Below are positions 16,101 to 24,625 of a stretch of 64,000 nucleotides of DNA, piece after piece. Source of the DNA: Bog-473 sp963783965 (GTDB taxonomy: Bacteria > Actinomycetota > Acidimicrobiia > Acidimicrobiales > RAAP-2); the NCBI GenBank assembly GCA_963783965.1, contig CAWAPQ010000010.1:122758-186757 (forward strand), given 5' to 3'. A program made the translations under genes and the position numbers. The notes under the pieces were generated by a model. That model saw only the letters and a program-made list of their open reading frames with translations, was not told the DNA's origin and did no database searches. Numbering within the stretch: position 1 is the stretch's first letter; the number at the start of each line of letters is the position of its first letter.

Positions 16101-18707
16101 GTGGGCCAGCTGCCGGCCGCCACCTCCGGCGAGGAGGCTGACGCGCTCGTGCTCATGGTGTCCGAGCTGGCCACCAACGCGGTCCAGCATGCCGCGACCG
16201 AATTCGAAGTGGCCGTGCGCGTCGCTCCCGACGGCGCTCACGTGCGCGTCGAGGTGCACGACGGTGCACCGGGGTTCCCGACGCCACCGGAGGAGGTCCC
16301 CGACGCGCCCCACGGGCGCGGCCTGCGCATCGTCCGCGCCTTGGCCGATGCATGGGGAATCGAGATGTGGCGCGACCGGCCCGGTAAGACGGTCTGGTTC
16401 TCGTTGCCACTGGCCGCGAGCGCCGGGGACGTCCCGCGGACCGCTCCCGACGAGGGAGCCGTCGTCGAGGGACCACGTGCGGGCAGGGCGGCGGAACGCC
16501 GGGTGGCGGTGAGGGCGGCGCCTGCGGGCGACCAACCCGGGTGGCCCGTCCCAGGGGTGCGGGTCGTCCTCGACGGACTGCGCGACGCCGTCGTCGCGAC
16601 GGACGAGGAGGGAACGATTCGGTACGTCAACAACGCAGCCGAGGACCTTCTGGGTTGGTCCCGCGGCGCTCTGGTGGGCCGACCCGTCTTCGACCTCGTA
16701 CCCGATTCACTGACGGCGGCGGTGGGAGACGACTACGGGGCGTTCGTGCGTTCCCAGGCATCGAACTTCGTCGGACGCCCGCTCGACGTCGACATCAAGC
16801 GGGCGGACGGCACCGACGTGCGCACCGAGCTGGTCATCAGCATCTTCGACCACCCGCTCGCCGGCCCGGTCGTCGTCGGCATCATCCGGCCCCGCGACGA
16901 GAAGAAGCTGCAGCGCTGGTCCGAGCTGACGAGCGAGCTGCTCGAGATACTGGCCGACGCCCCGATCGACGAGCCGCCGGCCGAACGGATCCTCTCGACC
17001 CTGGGACGACGACTCGATTTCGACGTCACGACACTGTGGGCGCTCTCAGCCGGCCGCGAGCTCGTCTGTCGACACGTGTGGACGCGCACCCCGAGCATTG
17101 CGCCGGCCTTCACACTGGAGAAAGAGGCCGATCCCACCAGCGGCAGTGCAGGACTCCCCCGCTGGGTCCTCGATCACGACGAACCGTTGTGGATCGCCGA
17201 CCTCGTGGCGGACCAACGCTTCGTCACGGACGCGCTGGTCCAGGACGGGCTGCAGAGCGCCTATGCCTTTCCCGTCCGCTACCACGGCGTGTGCGTCGGG
17301 ATCGTCAAGATGCTGAGCCGTCACGCGCGAGAGCGCGATCCCTCGGTGGTCGAGCTCATGGATGCGGTCGGCGACCACCTCGGCGAGCTCCTGCACGCGT
17401 CGGCGCAGGCCACCGAACGCCAGCATCTGGTCGAGGAGCTGTTGGAAGCCCGGCGCCGCAACGAGTTCCTGCTGCTGGCGACCCAGGTGCTCTCCGAGGT
17501 GGTCGACTACCGCGAGATGGTGAAGCGCCTGGCCCAGGTCTCGGTTCCCGTCATGGCCGATCTGTGTCTCATCGACATCGTCGACGAGGACGGCCAGATG
17601 CGACGCATGGCCGCCTGGCACGCCGACCCGGACAAGCGGGCCCTGACCGAGGAGCTGCGCTCGTCGTACCCGCCCGACATCGACGGCGTCCATCCGGCCA
17701 TGGAGGTCATGCGCAGCGGCCGGTCGATGTGGAGCGCCGAGGTGGATGACGACTTCTTGCGGAGCAACAGCCGCGATCAGCGCCACTTCGCCATCCTCAA
17801 GACACTCGGCTTCACCTCGTACGTGACCGTGCCGCTGCGCCTGCGCGACGAACAGGTCCTCGGCACCGTCAGCCTGGTCTCCGCCGGCTCGGGCCGGCGC
17901 TTCTCCGAGAAGGACCTCGGCCTGGCCGAACAGCTGGCGGAGCAGGTCAGCTCCGTCGTCATCCGGGCCCGGGCCTACGACCGCGAGAGGCGGATCTCAC
18001 ACGAGCTGCAACGGCACCTCCTTCCCGACGCCATCCCCGCCATCGGCGGTTGGGACGTGGCGGCTCGCTACCGGCCGGCGGGCACCGGGGTCGAAGTGGG
18101 CGGGGACTGGTACGACGTCGTCCCGATCAGCGAGCACCTCGTCGGGCTGGTCGTCGGGGACGTGGAGGGCCACGACCTCGGCGCGGCGCGGATCATGAGC
18201 CGGCTGCGCCACACCCTCGGTCTGGTCCTCCTCGAGGAGCGGGCGCCGGGTCGGGCGCTGCAGCGACTCAACCGGGTCTCCCTGGCCGGAGTGGACGGGC
18301 GCCTGGCGACCGCCCTCATCGGTGTCCTCAACACCCGGACCGGCTCCATCACGTTCTCCTCGGCGGGCCACCCCTCCCCGGTGCGGGTCGAGGCGGGCCA
18401 GGCCGTCGAGCTCCCCGTGCCCCCGGGTCCACCGCTGGGCGTGCAGCACTGTCACTACAAGGACCACGAGTTCCACCTGGACCGAGCCTGTCTGGTGATG
18501 TTCACCGACGGCTTGGTCGAGCGGCGCGGCAGTCACCTCGACGAGCGTCTCGCGCTGCTCGAATCGTCCCTGCGCGCCTCCCCCAGCAGTGAGCCCCGCC
18601 GGGTGGCCGACTTCGTCATTGAGGCCATGACCGCCGACGAACGGAGCACCGACGACATCGTCGTCCTCACGGCCCGACGGCAGGCGGCCGACCCCAGCCC
18701 CACCTGA
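16101..18707 (+). CDS. Anti-sigma kinase/phosphatase fusion: RsbW-type HATPase, PAS, two GAF and SpoIIE domains
   Basis: A cytosolic partner-switch regulator of at least 868 residues. Order: RsbW-like HATPase (N box SELATNAVQHA, VHDGAPGFP, HGRGLRIVRALADAWGI; about 1-115), PAS (VVATDEEGTIRYVNNAAEDLLGWSRG; about 155-270), GAF1 (about 285-430), GAF2 (about 455-625) and a SpoIIE PP2C phosphatase (VEVGGDWYDVV, VVGDVEGHDLGAARIMS, LVMFTDGLVERRG, DDIVVLT; about 640-865). The metal aspartates are present. Such proteins phosphorylate and dephosphorylate anti-anti-sigma factors in response to signals. Coding clearly extends upstream to about 16005 (RRFPATTTSVGQARRFLV is family sequence), but no ATG, GTG or TTG lies there in frame. 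16101 is only the first canonical start codon. GGGGGGAGG at 15992-16000 precedes a possible ACG start at 16005. Confidence 0.9.
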   Translation: MGQLPAATSGEEADALVLMVSELATNAVQHAATEFEVAVRVAPDGAHVRVEVHDGAPGFPTPPEEVPDAPHGRGLRIVRALADAWGIEMWRDRPGKTVWFSLPLAASAGDVPRTAPDEGAVVEGPRAGRAAERRVAVRAAPAGDQPGWPVPGVRVVLDGLRDAVVATDEEGTIRYVNNAAEDLLGWSRGALVGRPVFDLVPDSLTAAVGDDYGAFVRSQASNFVGRPLDVDIKRADGTDVRTELVISIFDHPLAGPVVVGIIRPRDEKKLQRWSELTSELLEILADAPIDEPPAERILSTLGRRLDFDVTTLWALSAGRELVCRHVWTRTPSIAPAFTLEKEADPTSGSAGLPRWVLDHDEPLWIADLVADQRFVTDALVQDGLQSAYAFPVRYHGVCVGIVKMLSRHARERDPSVVELMDAVGDHLGELLHASAQATERQHLVEELLEARRRNEFLLLATQVLSEVVDYREMVKRLAQVSVPVMADLCLIDIVDEDGQMRRMAAWHADPDKRALTEELRSSYPPDIDGVHPAMEVMRSGRSMWSAEVDDDFLRSNSRDQRHFAILKTLGFTSYVTVPLRLRDEQVLGTVSLVSAGSGRRFSEKDLGLAEQLAEQVSSVVIRARAYDRERRISHELQRHLLPDAIPAIGGWDVAARYRPAGTGVEVGGDWYDVVPISEHLVGLVVGDVEGHDLGAARIMSRLRHTLGLVLLEERAPGRALQRLNRVSLAGVDGRLATALIGVLNTRTGSITFSSAGHPSPVRVEAGQAVELPVPPGPPLGVQHCHYKDHEFHLDRACLVMFTDGLVERRGSHLDERLALLESSLRASPSSEPRRVADFVIEAMTADERSTDDIVVLTARRQAADPSPT

Positions 18708-18750
18708 CAGCCGGATACCGCTCCCCGTCGGCACTTCGTAGTGTGACGGC

Positions 18751-20148
18751 GTGCAGAAGGAAGATGCCGTGGTGCCCCTGGTCGGCGCCCACCTCCCCGT
18801 TCCGTGCCTGGACGGAGCCGAACGTCCCTACCGCGACCTCGATTGCGCGGCCTCGACGCCCGCCATGGAGTCCGTCGCCGACCGGGTCGCCGCGTTCCTG
18901 CCGTGGTATTCCAGTGTCCACCGCGGCGCCGGCTACAAGTCACGGCGCGCCACGGCCGACTACGAGCAGGCCAGGGACAGCGCCTACCGCTTTGCCCGGC
19001 GGCCGGCGGGTGGTGACGACGTCGTGATCCTGGTGCGGAACACCACGGAGGCCATCAACCACCTGGCCTACCGACTACGCCTGGGCCCCGACGATGTCGT
19101 CGCGACCACCGTGGTCGAGCACCACGCCAACCTGCTCCCCTGGGCGCGGGTGGCGACGCGGCGCTGGGTGGAATGCGGCACCAGCGGGACCTTCGGGACG
19201 GCCGACGTCGTGCAGGTCCTCGACGACGGACGACCGCCGGCGCTCCTCGCGCTCACGGGTGCTTCCAACGTCACGGGTTGGTTGCCTCCGGTCGAGGAAA
19301 TCTGCGCCGAGGCGCACGCACGCGGCGTGCCCGTCCTGCTCGACGCGGCCCAGCTGGCCCCCCATCGCCCGCTGCCGGCCGGGCCCGACTTCGTGGCCTT
19401 CAGCGGTCACAAGCTCTACGCCCCGTACGGCGCCGGTGCGCTCATTGGGCCCCGACAGGTCTTCGAGCACGGCGACCCCTTCCTCGCCGGAGGCGGTGCC
19501 GTCGATCTGGTCGACCTCGACGAGGTGATCTGGACGGAACCACCCGAGCGAGAGGAGGCCGGCTCGCCCAACGTCGTCGGTGCCGTCGCCTTCGGAGCGG
19601 CCATGGACGAGCTGGAGCGGATCGGCTGGGAGACCGTGACGGCACACGAGGCCGCCCTGGCGACCCGGCTCTACGAGGGCCTGCGGTCCATTGAGGGGGT
19701 GCAGGTGCTCGGGCCATGGTCCGAGTCCGGCGGGCACGACGGGCTGGCGGTGGCCACCTTCACGCTGGACCGGATGCACCATGCGCTGGTGGCGGCCCGG
19801 CTCAGCGCGGAGTTCGGGATCGGCGTGCGCCACGGCTGCTTCTGCGCCCACCCCTATCTGATCCGCCTGCTCGGCGTCGGCCGCGCCGGGGTGGACCAGG
19901 CGCGGGCCGCCGTGCAGCGCGGCGACCGCAGCCGGATTCCGGGTGCGGTCCGGGCGAGCTGCGGGCTCGGCACGACCGGTGACGACGTCGATGCGCTGCT
20001 CGACGCGCTGCGGCTGCTGGCCGGCGGTGAGCCGGCGCCCGTGCCCTACGTCCAGGACGACGTCACCGGCGACTTCTGGCCTGCGAGCGGTGCCGCCGGA
20101 TGGAGCGCGGCGGAACGCCCGGCGGGCGCCGCCTGCGCCCGGGGTTGA
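18751..20148 (+). CDS. Class V aminotransferase, cysteine desulfurase-like (SufS/selenocysteine lyase type)
   Basis: A 465-residue PLP enzyme. The PLP lysine is in FSGHKLYAPYGAGAL and a cysteine-rich active-site loop reads RHGCFCAHPYLIRLLGVG. The N-terminal SSVHRGAGYKSRRATADYEQAR matches SufS-type enzymes, which release sulfur from cysteine. No iron-sulfur assembly genes are adjacent, so another C-S lyase role is possible. GTG start at 18751. It ends 8 bases before the lipoprotein gene. Confidence 0.83.
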   Translation: MQKEDAVVPLVGAHLPVPCLDGAERPYRDLDCAASTPAMESVADRVAAFLPWYSSVHRGAGYKSRRATADYEQARDSAYRFARRPAGGDDVVILVRNTTEAINHLAYRLRLGPDDVVATTVVEHHANLLPWARVATRRWVECGTSGTFGTADVVQVLDDGRPPALLALTGASNVTGWLPPVEEICAEAHARGVPVLLDAAQLAPHRPLPAGPDFVAFSGHKLYAPYGAGALIGPRQVFEHGDPFLAGGGAVDLVDLDEVIWTEPPEREEAGSPNVVGAVAFGAAMDELERIGWETVTAHEAALATRLYEGLRSIEGVQVLGPWSESGGHDGLAVATFTLDRMHHALVAARLSAEFGIGVRHGCFCAHPYLIRLLGVGRAGVDQARAAVQRGDRSRIPGAVRASCGLGTTGDDVDALLDALRLLAGGEPAPVPYVQDDVTGDFWPASGAAGWSAAERPAGAACARG

Positions 20149-20156
20149 GCGCACCC

Positions 20157-21152
20157 GTGCGCCGCCGCTGGCTCCTCCCGGTCGCGCTCGTGGCAGGTGT
20201 ACCCATGCTGGCAGCGTGCGCGACGCCGGTCGGCAGCACGTCGGTGCGCGCGGTGGCCTGGGTGGCCACGGACGCTTCGGTGACCCTGCCGGGCACGGGC
20301 GTCACGCCGATCAACCTCGCCCACCGGTACATCGGGACCAAGGTCGCGGTCGGCAGCCTGCCCTCCGCGCTGGCCTATGCACCGGGTGGCAAGGACCTGC
20401 TCGTCGTGACACAGGGCGACGACCAGCTGCACGAGATCGACGCGGCGACGCACCAGGTGCTGCGCACGGTCGGGGTCGGCGTCGAGCCGGACGCGGTCGC
20501 GGCGGCACCCGGGGGCCGCGGCGGGAAGGGCGTGGCACTGGTGGCGAACCTCGATTCGAACAGCGTCACGCCTGTCGACCTGGGCACGTGGCGAGCGGGC
20601 AGGCCGATCGCCGTGGGATCGGAGCCGGTTGCCATCGCTGTGTCGGTGGCCGCCTCGGGCGCCGCGACCGCGTTCGTCGCCAACCACGGCAGCAACACGG
20701 TGACGCCAATTGACGTCGCCACCCTGCAGCCGGGCGCGGCCATTCCGGTGGGCCCGGGTCCCCAGGCCATCGCCGCCGCGCAGGGCGAAGTGCTGGTGGG
20801 CAATTTCGGCAACCGGACCCTCACCGCGATCAACCCGACCTCGCTGCGGGCGGGCGGCCCCATTGCGCTCCCGCTCAACCCGACCGGCATCGCCGTCGCA
20901 CCGTCGGGCGCCACGGCCTACGTCTGCGGGAGCGCAGCCATCGTCGCCGTTGCCGTCACGGGCCTGACCGTGGGGGCGCCCGTCGCGCTTCCCGACGTGG
21001 CCCAGGGGATCGCGTTGAGCGGGGACGCCTCGACGGCGTGGGTGACGCAAGAGGCGGGCACGGTGGTCCCCGTCACCGTGGCGACAAACCAGGTGGGCGT
21101 CCCGCTGCACGTCGGCGGCCACCCGTCCGCCATCGTGATCGGCGCCGGCTGA
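20157..21152 (+). CDS. YVTN-type beta-propeller lipoprotein
   Basis: A 331-residue exported lipoprotein. The signal peptide RRRWLLPVALVAGVPMLAAC ends in a lipobox with Cys at residue 21. The rest is a seven-blade-type propeller of repeats such as VALVANLDSNSVTPVDLGTW and AFVANHGSNTVTPIDVATL (YVTN family). The GTG at 20157 puts the lipobox at the usual distance; an earlier start at 20100 would overlap the previous gene by 49 bases. Binding partner unknown. Confidence 0.75.
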   Translation: MRRRWLLPVALVAGVPMLAACATPVGSTSVRAVAWVATDASVTLPGTGVTPINLAHRYIGTKVAVGSLPSALAYAPGGKDLLVVTQGDDQLHEIDAATHQVLRTVGVGVEPDAVAAAPGGRGGKGVALVANLDSNSVTPVDLGTWRAGRPIAVGSEPVAIAVSVAASGAATAFVANHGSNTVTPIDVATLQPGAAIPVGPGPQAIAAAQGEVLVGNFGNRTLTAINPTSLRAGGPIALPLNPTGIAVAPSGATAYVCGSAAIVAVAVTGLTVGAPVALPDVAQGIALSGDASTAWVTQEAGTVVPVTVATNQVGVPLHVGGHPSAIVIGAG

Positions 21153-21187
21153 GCCGGCCGTGTCGGCGCGTCGGCGCGTCGGACAGC

Positions 21188-22357
21188 TCAGACGCTGTAG
21201 ACCGCCCGCGCCCGGAAGCGCAGCGGTCGCTCCGTCAGCTCCTCCATGTAGTGGGCCGCCCACCCCGCGATGCGCGCCACGGCGAACAGCGTGCGGCCGG
21301 TGTCCGGCGGCATGCCGGTCCCCCAGCTGAGCGCGGCGAGAGCGAGGTCACAGTTGGCCAGCGGCACATCATGGGCGGCGGCCAGCGCAATGACCTCGCG
21401 GAGAATGGCACGGCGTTCTCCGCTGAGAAGAGGCTCAGCCAGGGTCAACAACGCGTCGAAGCGGGCATCACCACTCTTGTACACGGCGTGCCCGAACCCG
21501 GGCAGCCTGCCGCGCTCGCGGAGCACATCGTTGAGCGCCCGCGCCGCGCCGTCCCGCTCGGCCACGACGAGAAGCTCATAGGCCTGCTGGCTGGCGCCAC
21601 CGTGCAACGGCCCGGCCAAGGTGGCCAGACCGGCCAGAAAGGCGTCGTAGGGATCCGACCGCACGGAAGCGGCGACGCGCACGGCCATCGTCGATGTCGC
21701 GAGCTCGTGGTCGGCCAGGAGGACGAGTGCGGCGTTCACCGCGGCTGTCGGCACCGCAGCGGACGGCCCGGCCGTCGACCTGGCCGTGGTCGTGGAGGCC
21801 GTGAGGCGGGGGCTGAGCCGCGCCGCGATGGAAGCCCCCGGCTCTTCCCCCTCGTGCCGCGGCCCGACGACATCGGTCAGCGCCGCGGTGGCGCGACGGG
21901 CGGCCCGGGCCACCGCGGCCGGGCGCAGATCGGAACGCAGGGGGTCAGTGGCCCCGCACATGACCATGGCCCAGCGCATGCGCTCGAGGGTGGGCGTCAG
22001 TGGACACGGTCCGATGTCGGGCACGGTCCAGTCCCCCGCCCCTTCGGTCTGCCACAACAATTCGGCCACGTCCTCGAAGGTGGACGTGAGCGCCAACTCG
22101 GTGGCGGGTCGGCCGCGGTAGATCGGGCCGAGGTTCTGGTCGAGCTGGGTCACCGCGGTCGTGATGGTGGCCAGGCGGGTCGCCGTCTGGCGTCCGCCGC
22201 GGCTGCGTGCCGCCAACGCCTCGATCTCGTCGAGATCGAAGAGGCTCCCGCGCCGGCTCGGGTCCGGGTGGGACTCGAGCAGCCCTCGGCTGACGTAGGC
22301 GTACAGCGTCGGGACCTTGACCCCGAGCCGGCGGGCTGCCTCCTCGGTCGTCAGCAT
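21188..22357 (-). CDS. Citrate synthase family protein with N-terminal MerR/excisionase-type HTH
   Basis: A 389-residue protein. Residues 1-50 are a MerR-like HTH (MLTTEEAARRLGVKVPTLYAYVSRGLL), and residues about 70-389 are a citrate/2-methylcitrate synthase domain. Active-site signatures are GPLHGGASQQA (His), LPGFGHAVYKSGDARF (His) and NCDLALAAL (Asp). The HTH suggests direct DNA binding, perhaps at the promoter region it shares with the divergent CBS-citrate synthase gene. ATG at 22357 has GGAG just upstream; a GTG lies three codons earlier. Citrate or methylcitrate activity cannot be separated by eye. Confidence 0.86.
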   Translation of the reverse strand: MLTTEEAARRLGVKVPTLYAYVSRGLLESHPDPSRRGSLFDLDEIEALAARSRGGRQTATRLATITTAVTQLDQNLGPIYRGRPATELALTSTFEDVAELLWQTEGAGDWTVPDIGPCPLTPTLERMRWAMVMCGATDPLRSDLRPAAVARAARRATAALTDVVGPRHEGEEPGASIAARLSPRLTASTTTARSTAGPSAAVPTAAVNAALVLLADHELATSTMAVRVAASVRSDPYDAFLAGLATLAGPLHGGASQQAYELLVVAERDGAARALNDVLRERGRLPGFGHAVYKSGDARFDALLTLAEPLLSGERRAILREVIALAAAHDVPLANCDLALAALSWGTGMPPDTGRTLFAVARIAGWAAHYMEELTERPLRFRARAVYSV

Positions 22358-22432
22358 CCGCTCCACGGCGGGACTTTACATTGACTTGATCAACGTTTAC
22401 AAACGCTGGGAAAGAGCGTCATAGTGAGATGC
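22358..22432. promoter_or_regulatory. Divergent promoter region between two citrate synthase genes
   Basis: The 75-base spacer is AT-richer than its surroundings. It holds TTGATCAA, a perfect palindrome at 22386-22393, next to GTTTACAAACG at 22395-22405. Both genes must start here, and the HTH-citrate synthase is a natural candidate binder. The operator role is inference. Confidence 0.35.
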
Positions 22433-23956
22433 ATGGAAACCATTGTGCGCGATCTCATGACCTCCCCCGCGGTGACGTGCGCCGCAGACGAGACGCTGGG
22501 CTCGGCGGCCCGGGCCATGCAGGGGGCCGACACGGGCTCGGTCGTGGTGACCGACGAGGGCAAGGTCGTCGGCATCCTGACCGAGCGTGATCTTCTCCGG
22601 GCCGCGGCGGGCCGGGGCGACCCCGACCGCGAGCAGGTCCGCCTCTGGATGACCTCCCGGCCCGACGTCCTCGGCCCCGACGAGCGGGTCGACGCGGCTT
22701 GGGCGAGCCTGACCTCCCACCACTACCGCCATCTGCCGGTCGTCGACGGCGACCGCTGTGTCGGCGTCGTCTCATTGCGCGACCTCATGGCGGTGGCCCG
22801 CATCCGGCCCGCAGGCGAGGGAAGCGGGGAGGTCCCCGCGGGGCTCGAGGGCGTGGTCGTCGCCGAGACGACCATCGGCGACGTGCGGGGCAGGGAGGGC
22901 TTCTTCCACTACCGGCAGTACTCCGCGGTCGAACTGGCCGAGAAGCGCTCACTCGAGGACGTCTGGCACCTGTTGTTCCGTGGGGCGCTCCCCGACGCAG
23001 CGGCGTCCGCCACCTTCCGCGACGCGGTCCGACGCCTCCGAACGCTCCCGCCCGGACTGCACACTGTGCTGCCCGCCATCTCCGAGCGCGGGGCGCCACT
23101 GGACGTTTTGCGCACGGCCGTTTCGCTCCTTGCGGCCGAGCTCGGCTGGCGACCGACTCATGACATCGGGGCCGACGAGCTGTACGGCCAGGCGCTCGGC
23201 CTCTGCGCGGTGGTGCCCACGATTCTGGCGGCCGCGCACCGGTTGCGGCAGGGGCAGGAGCCCGTGGAACCGCGTGACGACCTCGGCTTCGCGGCCAACT
23301 ACCTGTTCATGCTCACCGGGAACGAGCCCAGCCCCGACCATGCCCGGGCCATTGAGCAGTACATGATCCTGACCATCGACCACGGCTTCAACGCGTCGAC
23401 GTTCACCGCCCGCGTCGTGACGTCGACCGGCGCAGATCTCGGGGCCGCAATCGTCGCAGCCATCGGCGCGCTCTCCGGACCGTTGCACGGCGGGGCCCCG
23501 AGCCGGGCTCTCGACATGCTCGACGCCATTGGCACACCCGAACGCGCCGAGGCCTACATACGGGCGGCCGTCGAAGGCGGCGATCGCATCATGGGCTTCG
23601 GCCACCGCGTCTACAAGACCGACGATCCGCGCTCACTCCTGCTCCGTTCGGTGACCGAACGGCTGGGGGGACCGCTGGTCGAATTCTCCCAGTCGGTCGA
23701 GCGCACGACCGTGGACGTCCTGGCGGAAATGAAGCCGGGGCGCCAGCTCTACACCAACGTGGAGTTCTACGCCGGCGTGGTCATGCACACCTGCGGCATC
23801 CCGCGCGAGATGTTCACCCCGACCTTTGCGGCGGGACGCACCATCGGGTGGAGCACCCACGTGATGGAGCAGGCCGCCCACAACCGCCTGATCCGCCCGG
23901 CGGCCCGCTACGTCGGAGCACCCCCGCCCCAGCCGGTCCCGCTGCCCGAGACCTGA
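22433..23956 (+). CDS. Citrate synthase fused to N-terminal CBS domain pair
   Basis: A 507-residue fusion. Residues about 1-120 are two CBS motifs (MTSPAVTCAADETLGSAARAM; MTSRPDVLGPDERVDAAW, HLPVVDGDRCVGVVSLRDL), which bind adenine nucleotides in other proteins. Residues about 130-505 are citrate synthase: IDHGFNASTFTARVV, LSGPLHGGAPSRALDML, GFGHRVYKTDDPRS, NVEFYAGVVMHTCG. The usual catalytic Asp position reads Glu (NVEFYAG), a variant also present in some actinobacterial citrate synthases. A GTG at 22424 could add three residues. Energy charge may tune flux into the TCA or methylcitrate cycle. Confidence 0.88.
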   Translation: METIVRDLMTSPAVTCAADETLGSAARAMQGADTGSVVVTDEGKVVGILTERDLLRAAAGRGDPDREQVRLWMTSRPDVLGPDERVDAAWASLTSHHYRHLPVVDGDRCVGVVSLRDLMAVARIRPAGEGSGEVPAGLEGVVVAETTIGDVRGREGFFHYRQYSAVELAEKRSLEDVWHLLFRGALPDAAASATFRDAVRRLRTLPPGLHTVLPAISERGAPLDVLRTAVSLLAAELGWRPTHDIGADELYGQALGLCAVVPTILAAAHRLRQGQEPVEPRDDLGFAANYLFMLTGNEPSPDHARAIEQYMILTIDHGFNASTFTARVVTSTGADLGAAIVAAIGALSGPLHGGAPSRALDMLDAIGTPERAEAYIRAAVEGGDRIMGFGHRVYKTDDPRSLLLRSVTERLGGPLVEFSQSVERTTVDVLAEMKPGRQLYTNVEFYAGVVMHTCGIPREMFTPTFAAGRTIGWSTHVMEQAAHNRLIRPAARYVGAPPPQPVPLPET

Positions 23957-24017
23957 CCCGCAGGGCCTGCATGTGCCCCCCGGTGTCGCCCGGCTCGCCG
24001 GTCCTTCCTGCGAGAAA

Positions 24018-24036
24018 CCCGACTAAACTGGTCGGG
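24018..24036. promoter_or_regulatory. Palindromic Rrf2/IscR-like operator upstream of the DUF4395 gene
   Basis: The sequence CCCGACTAAACTGGTCGGG is a near-perfect palindrome centred 38 bases before the ATG at 24065. It resembles type-1 IscR sites (YYGACTRWWWYAGTCRR). It lacks a T tract, so a terminator is less likely. Two similar sites occur at 42903-42917 and 39530-39544. Confidence 0.5.
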
Positions 24037-24064
24037 CTTCAACGCTTTCAGGAAGGAGCAGGTC

Positions 24065-24595
24065 ATGGCCGTCGAAAGCACCCCTTCGAGCACGTCGAGC
24101 CGAGTGCGCACCCTCTTCTCGTTCCCCAACCCCGTCAACGAGGTCTCGGCCCGCCTGGTGGCGGCCGGCGTCGTCGTGATGTGCGTGCTGACCATTGCCC
24201 TCGACCTGCGCTGGGCGACGATCGTGATCGCCTACGGCTTCGTGGCCCGGGTGTTGACCGGCCCGACTCTCAGCCCGCTGGGACAGTTCGTGACCCGTGT
24301 CGTCACGCCACGCCTCCCCATCGCCGAGCGCCCGGTGGCCGGGCCGCCCAAGCGGTTCGCCCAGGGCATGGGCGTCGCCTTCTCCGTGACAGCCCTGGCC
24401 CTGACCGCCCTCGGCTACTGGACGGCCGCCGAGGTCTTCCTCGGCCTGCTGGCCGCGGCGGCGCTCCTCGAGTCCGCCTTCGGCCTGTGCCTCGGGTGCA
24501 AGGCCTTCGCCGTCCTCATGCGCGTCGGCGTGGTCCCCGAGGAAGTCTGCGAGCGCTGCAACGACATCTGGGGTACGCAGGGCGCAGCGGCCTGA
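24065..24595 (+). CDS. DUF4395 family integral membrane protein
   Basis: A 176-residue membrane protein with about four transmembrane helices. The conserved DUF4395 segments are FPNPVNEVSARLVAAGVVV at the N-terminus and the cysteine-rich end FGLCLGCKAFAVLMRVGVVPEEVCERC. In other actinobacteria it is found beside thiol/disulfide or sulfurtransferase genes, which would fit its cysteines. The ATG has an AGGAAGGAG ribosome site. Function unknown. Confidence 0.85.
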   Translation: MAVESTPSSTSSRVRTLFSFPNPVNEVSARLVAAGVVVMCVLTIALDLRWATIVIAYGFVARVLTGPTLSPLGQFVTRVVTPRLPIAERPVAGPPKRFAQGMGVAFSVTALALTALGYWTAAEVFLGLLAAAALLESAFGLCLGCKAFAVLMRVGVVPEEVCERCNDIWGTQGAAA

Positions 24596-24625
24596 CACAC
24601 AGGGCGGTCGCCGCCGCAGGAGCGG

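Noticed and set aside
24018..24036. Rho-independent terminator after the CBS-citrate synthase
   Set aside because: The stem is not followed by a T tract, and similar sites lie at promoters elsewhere.
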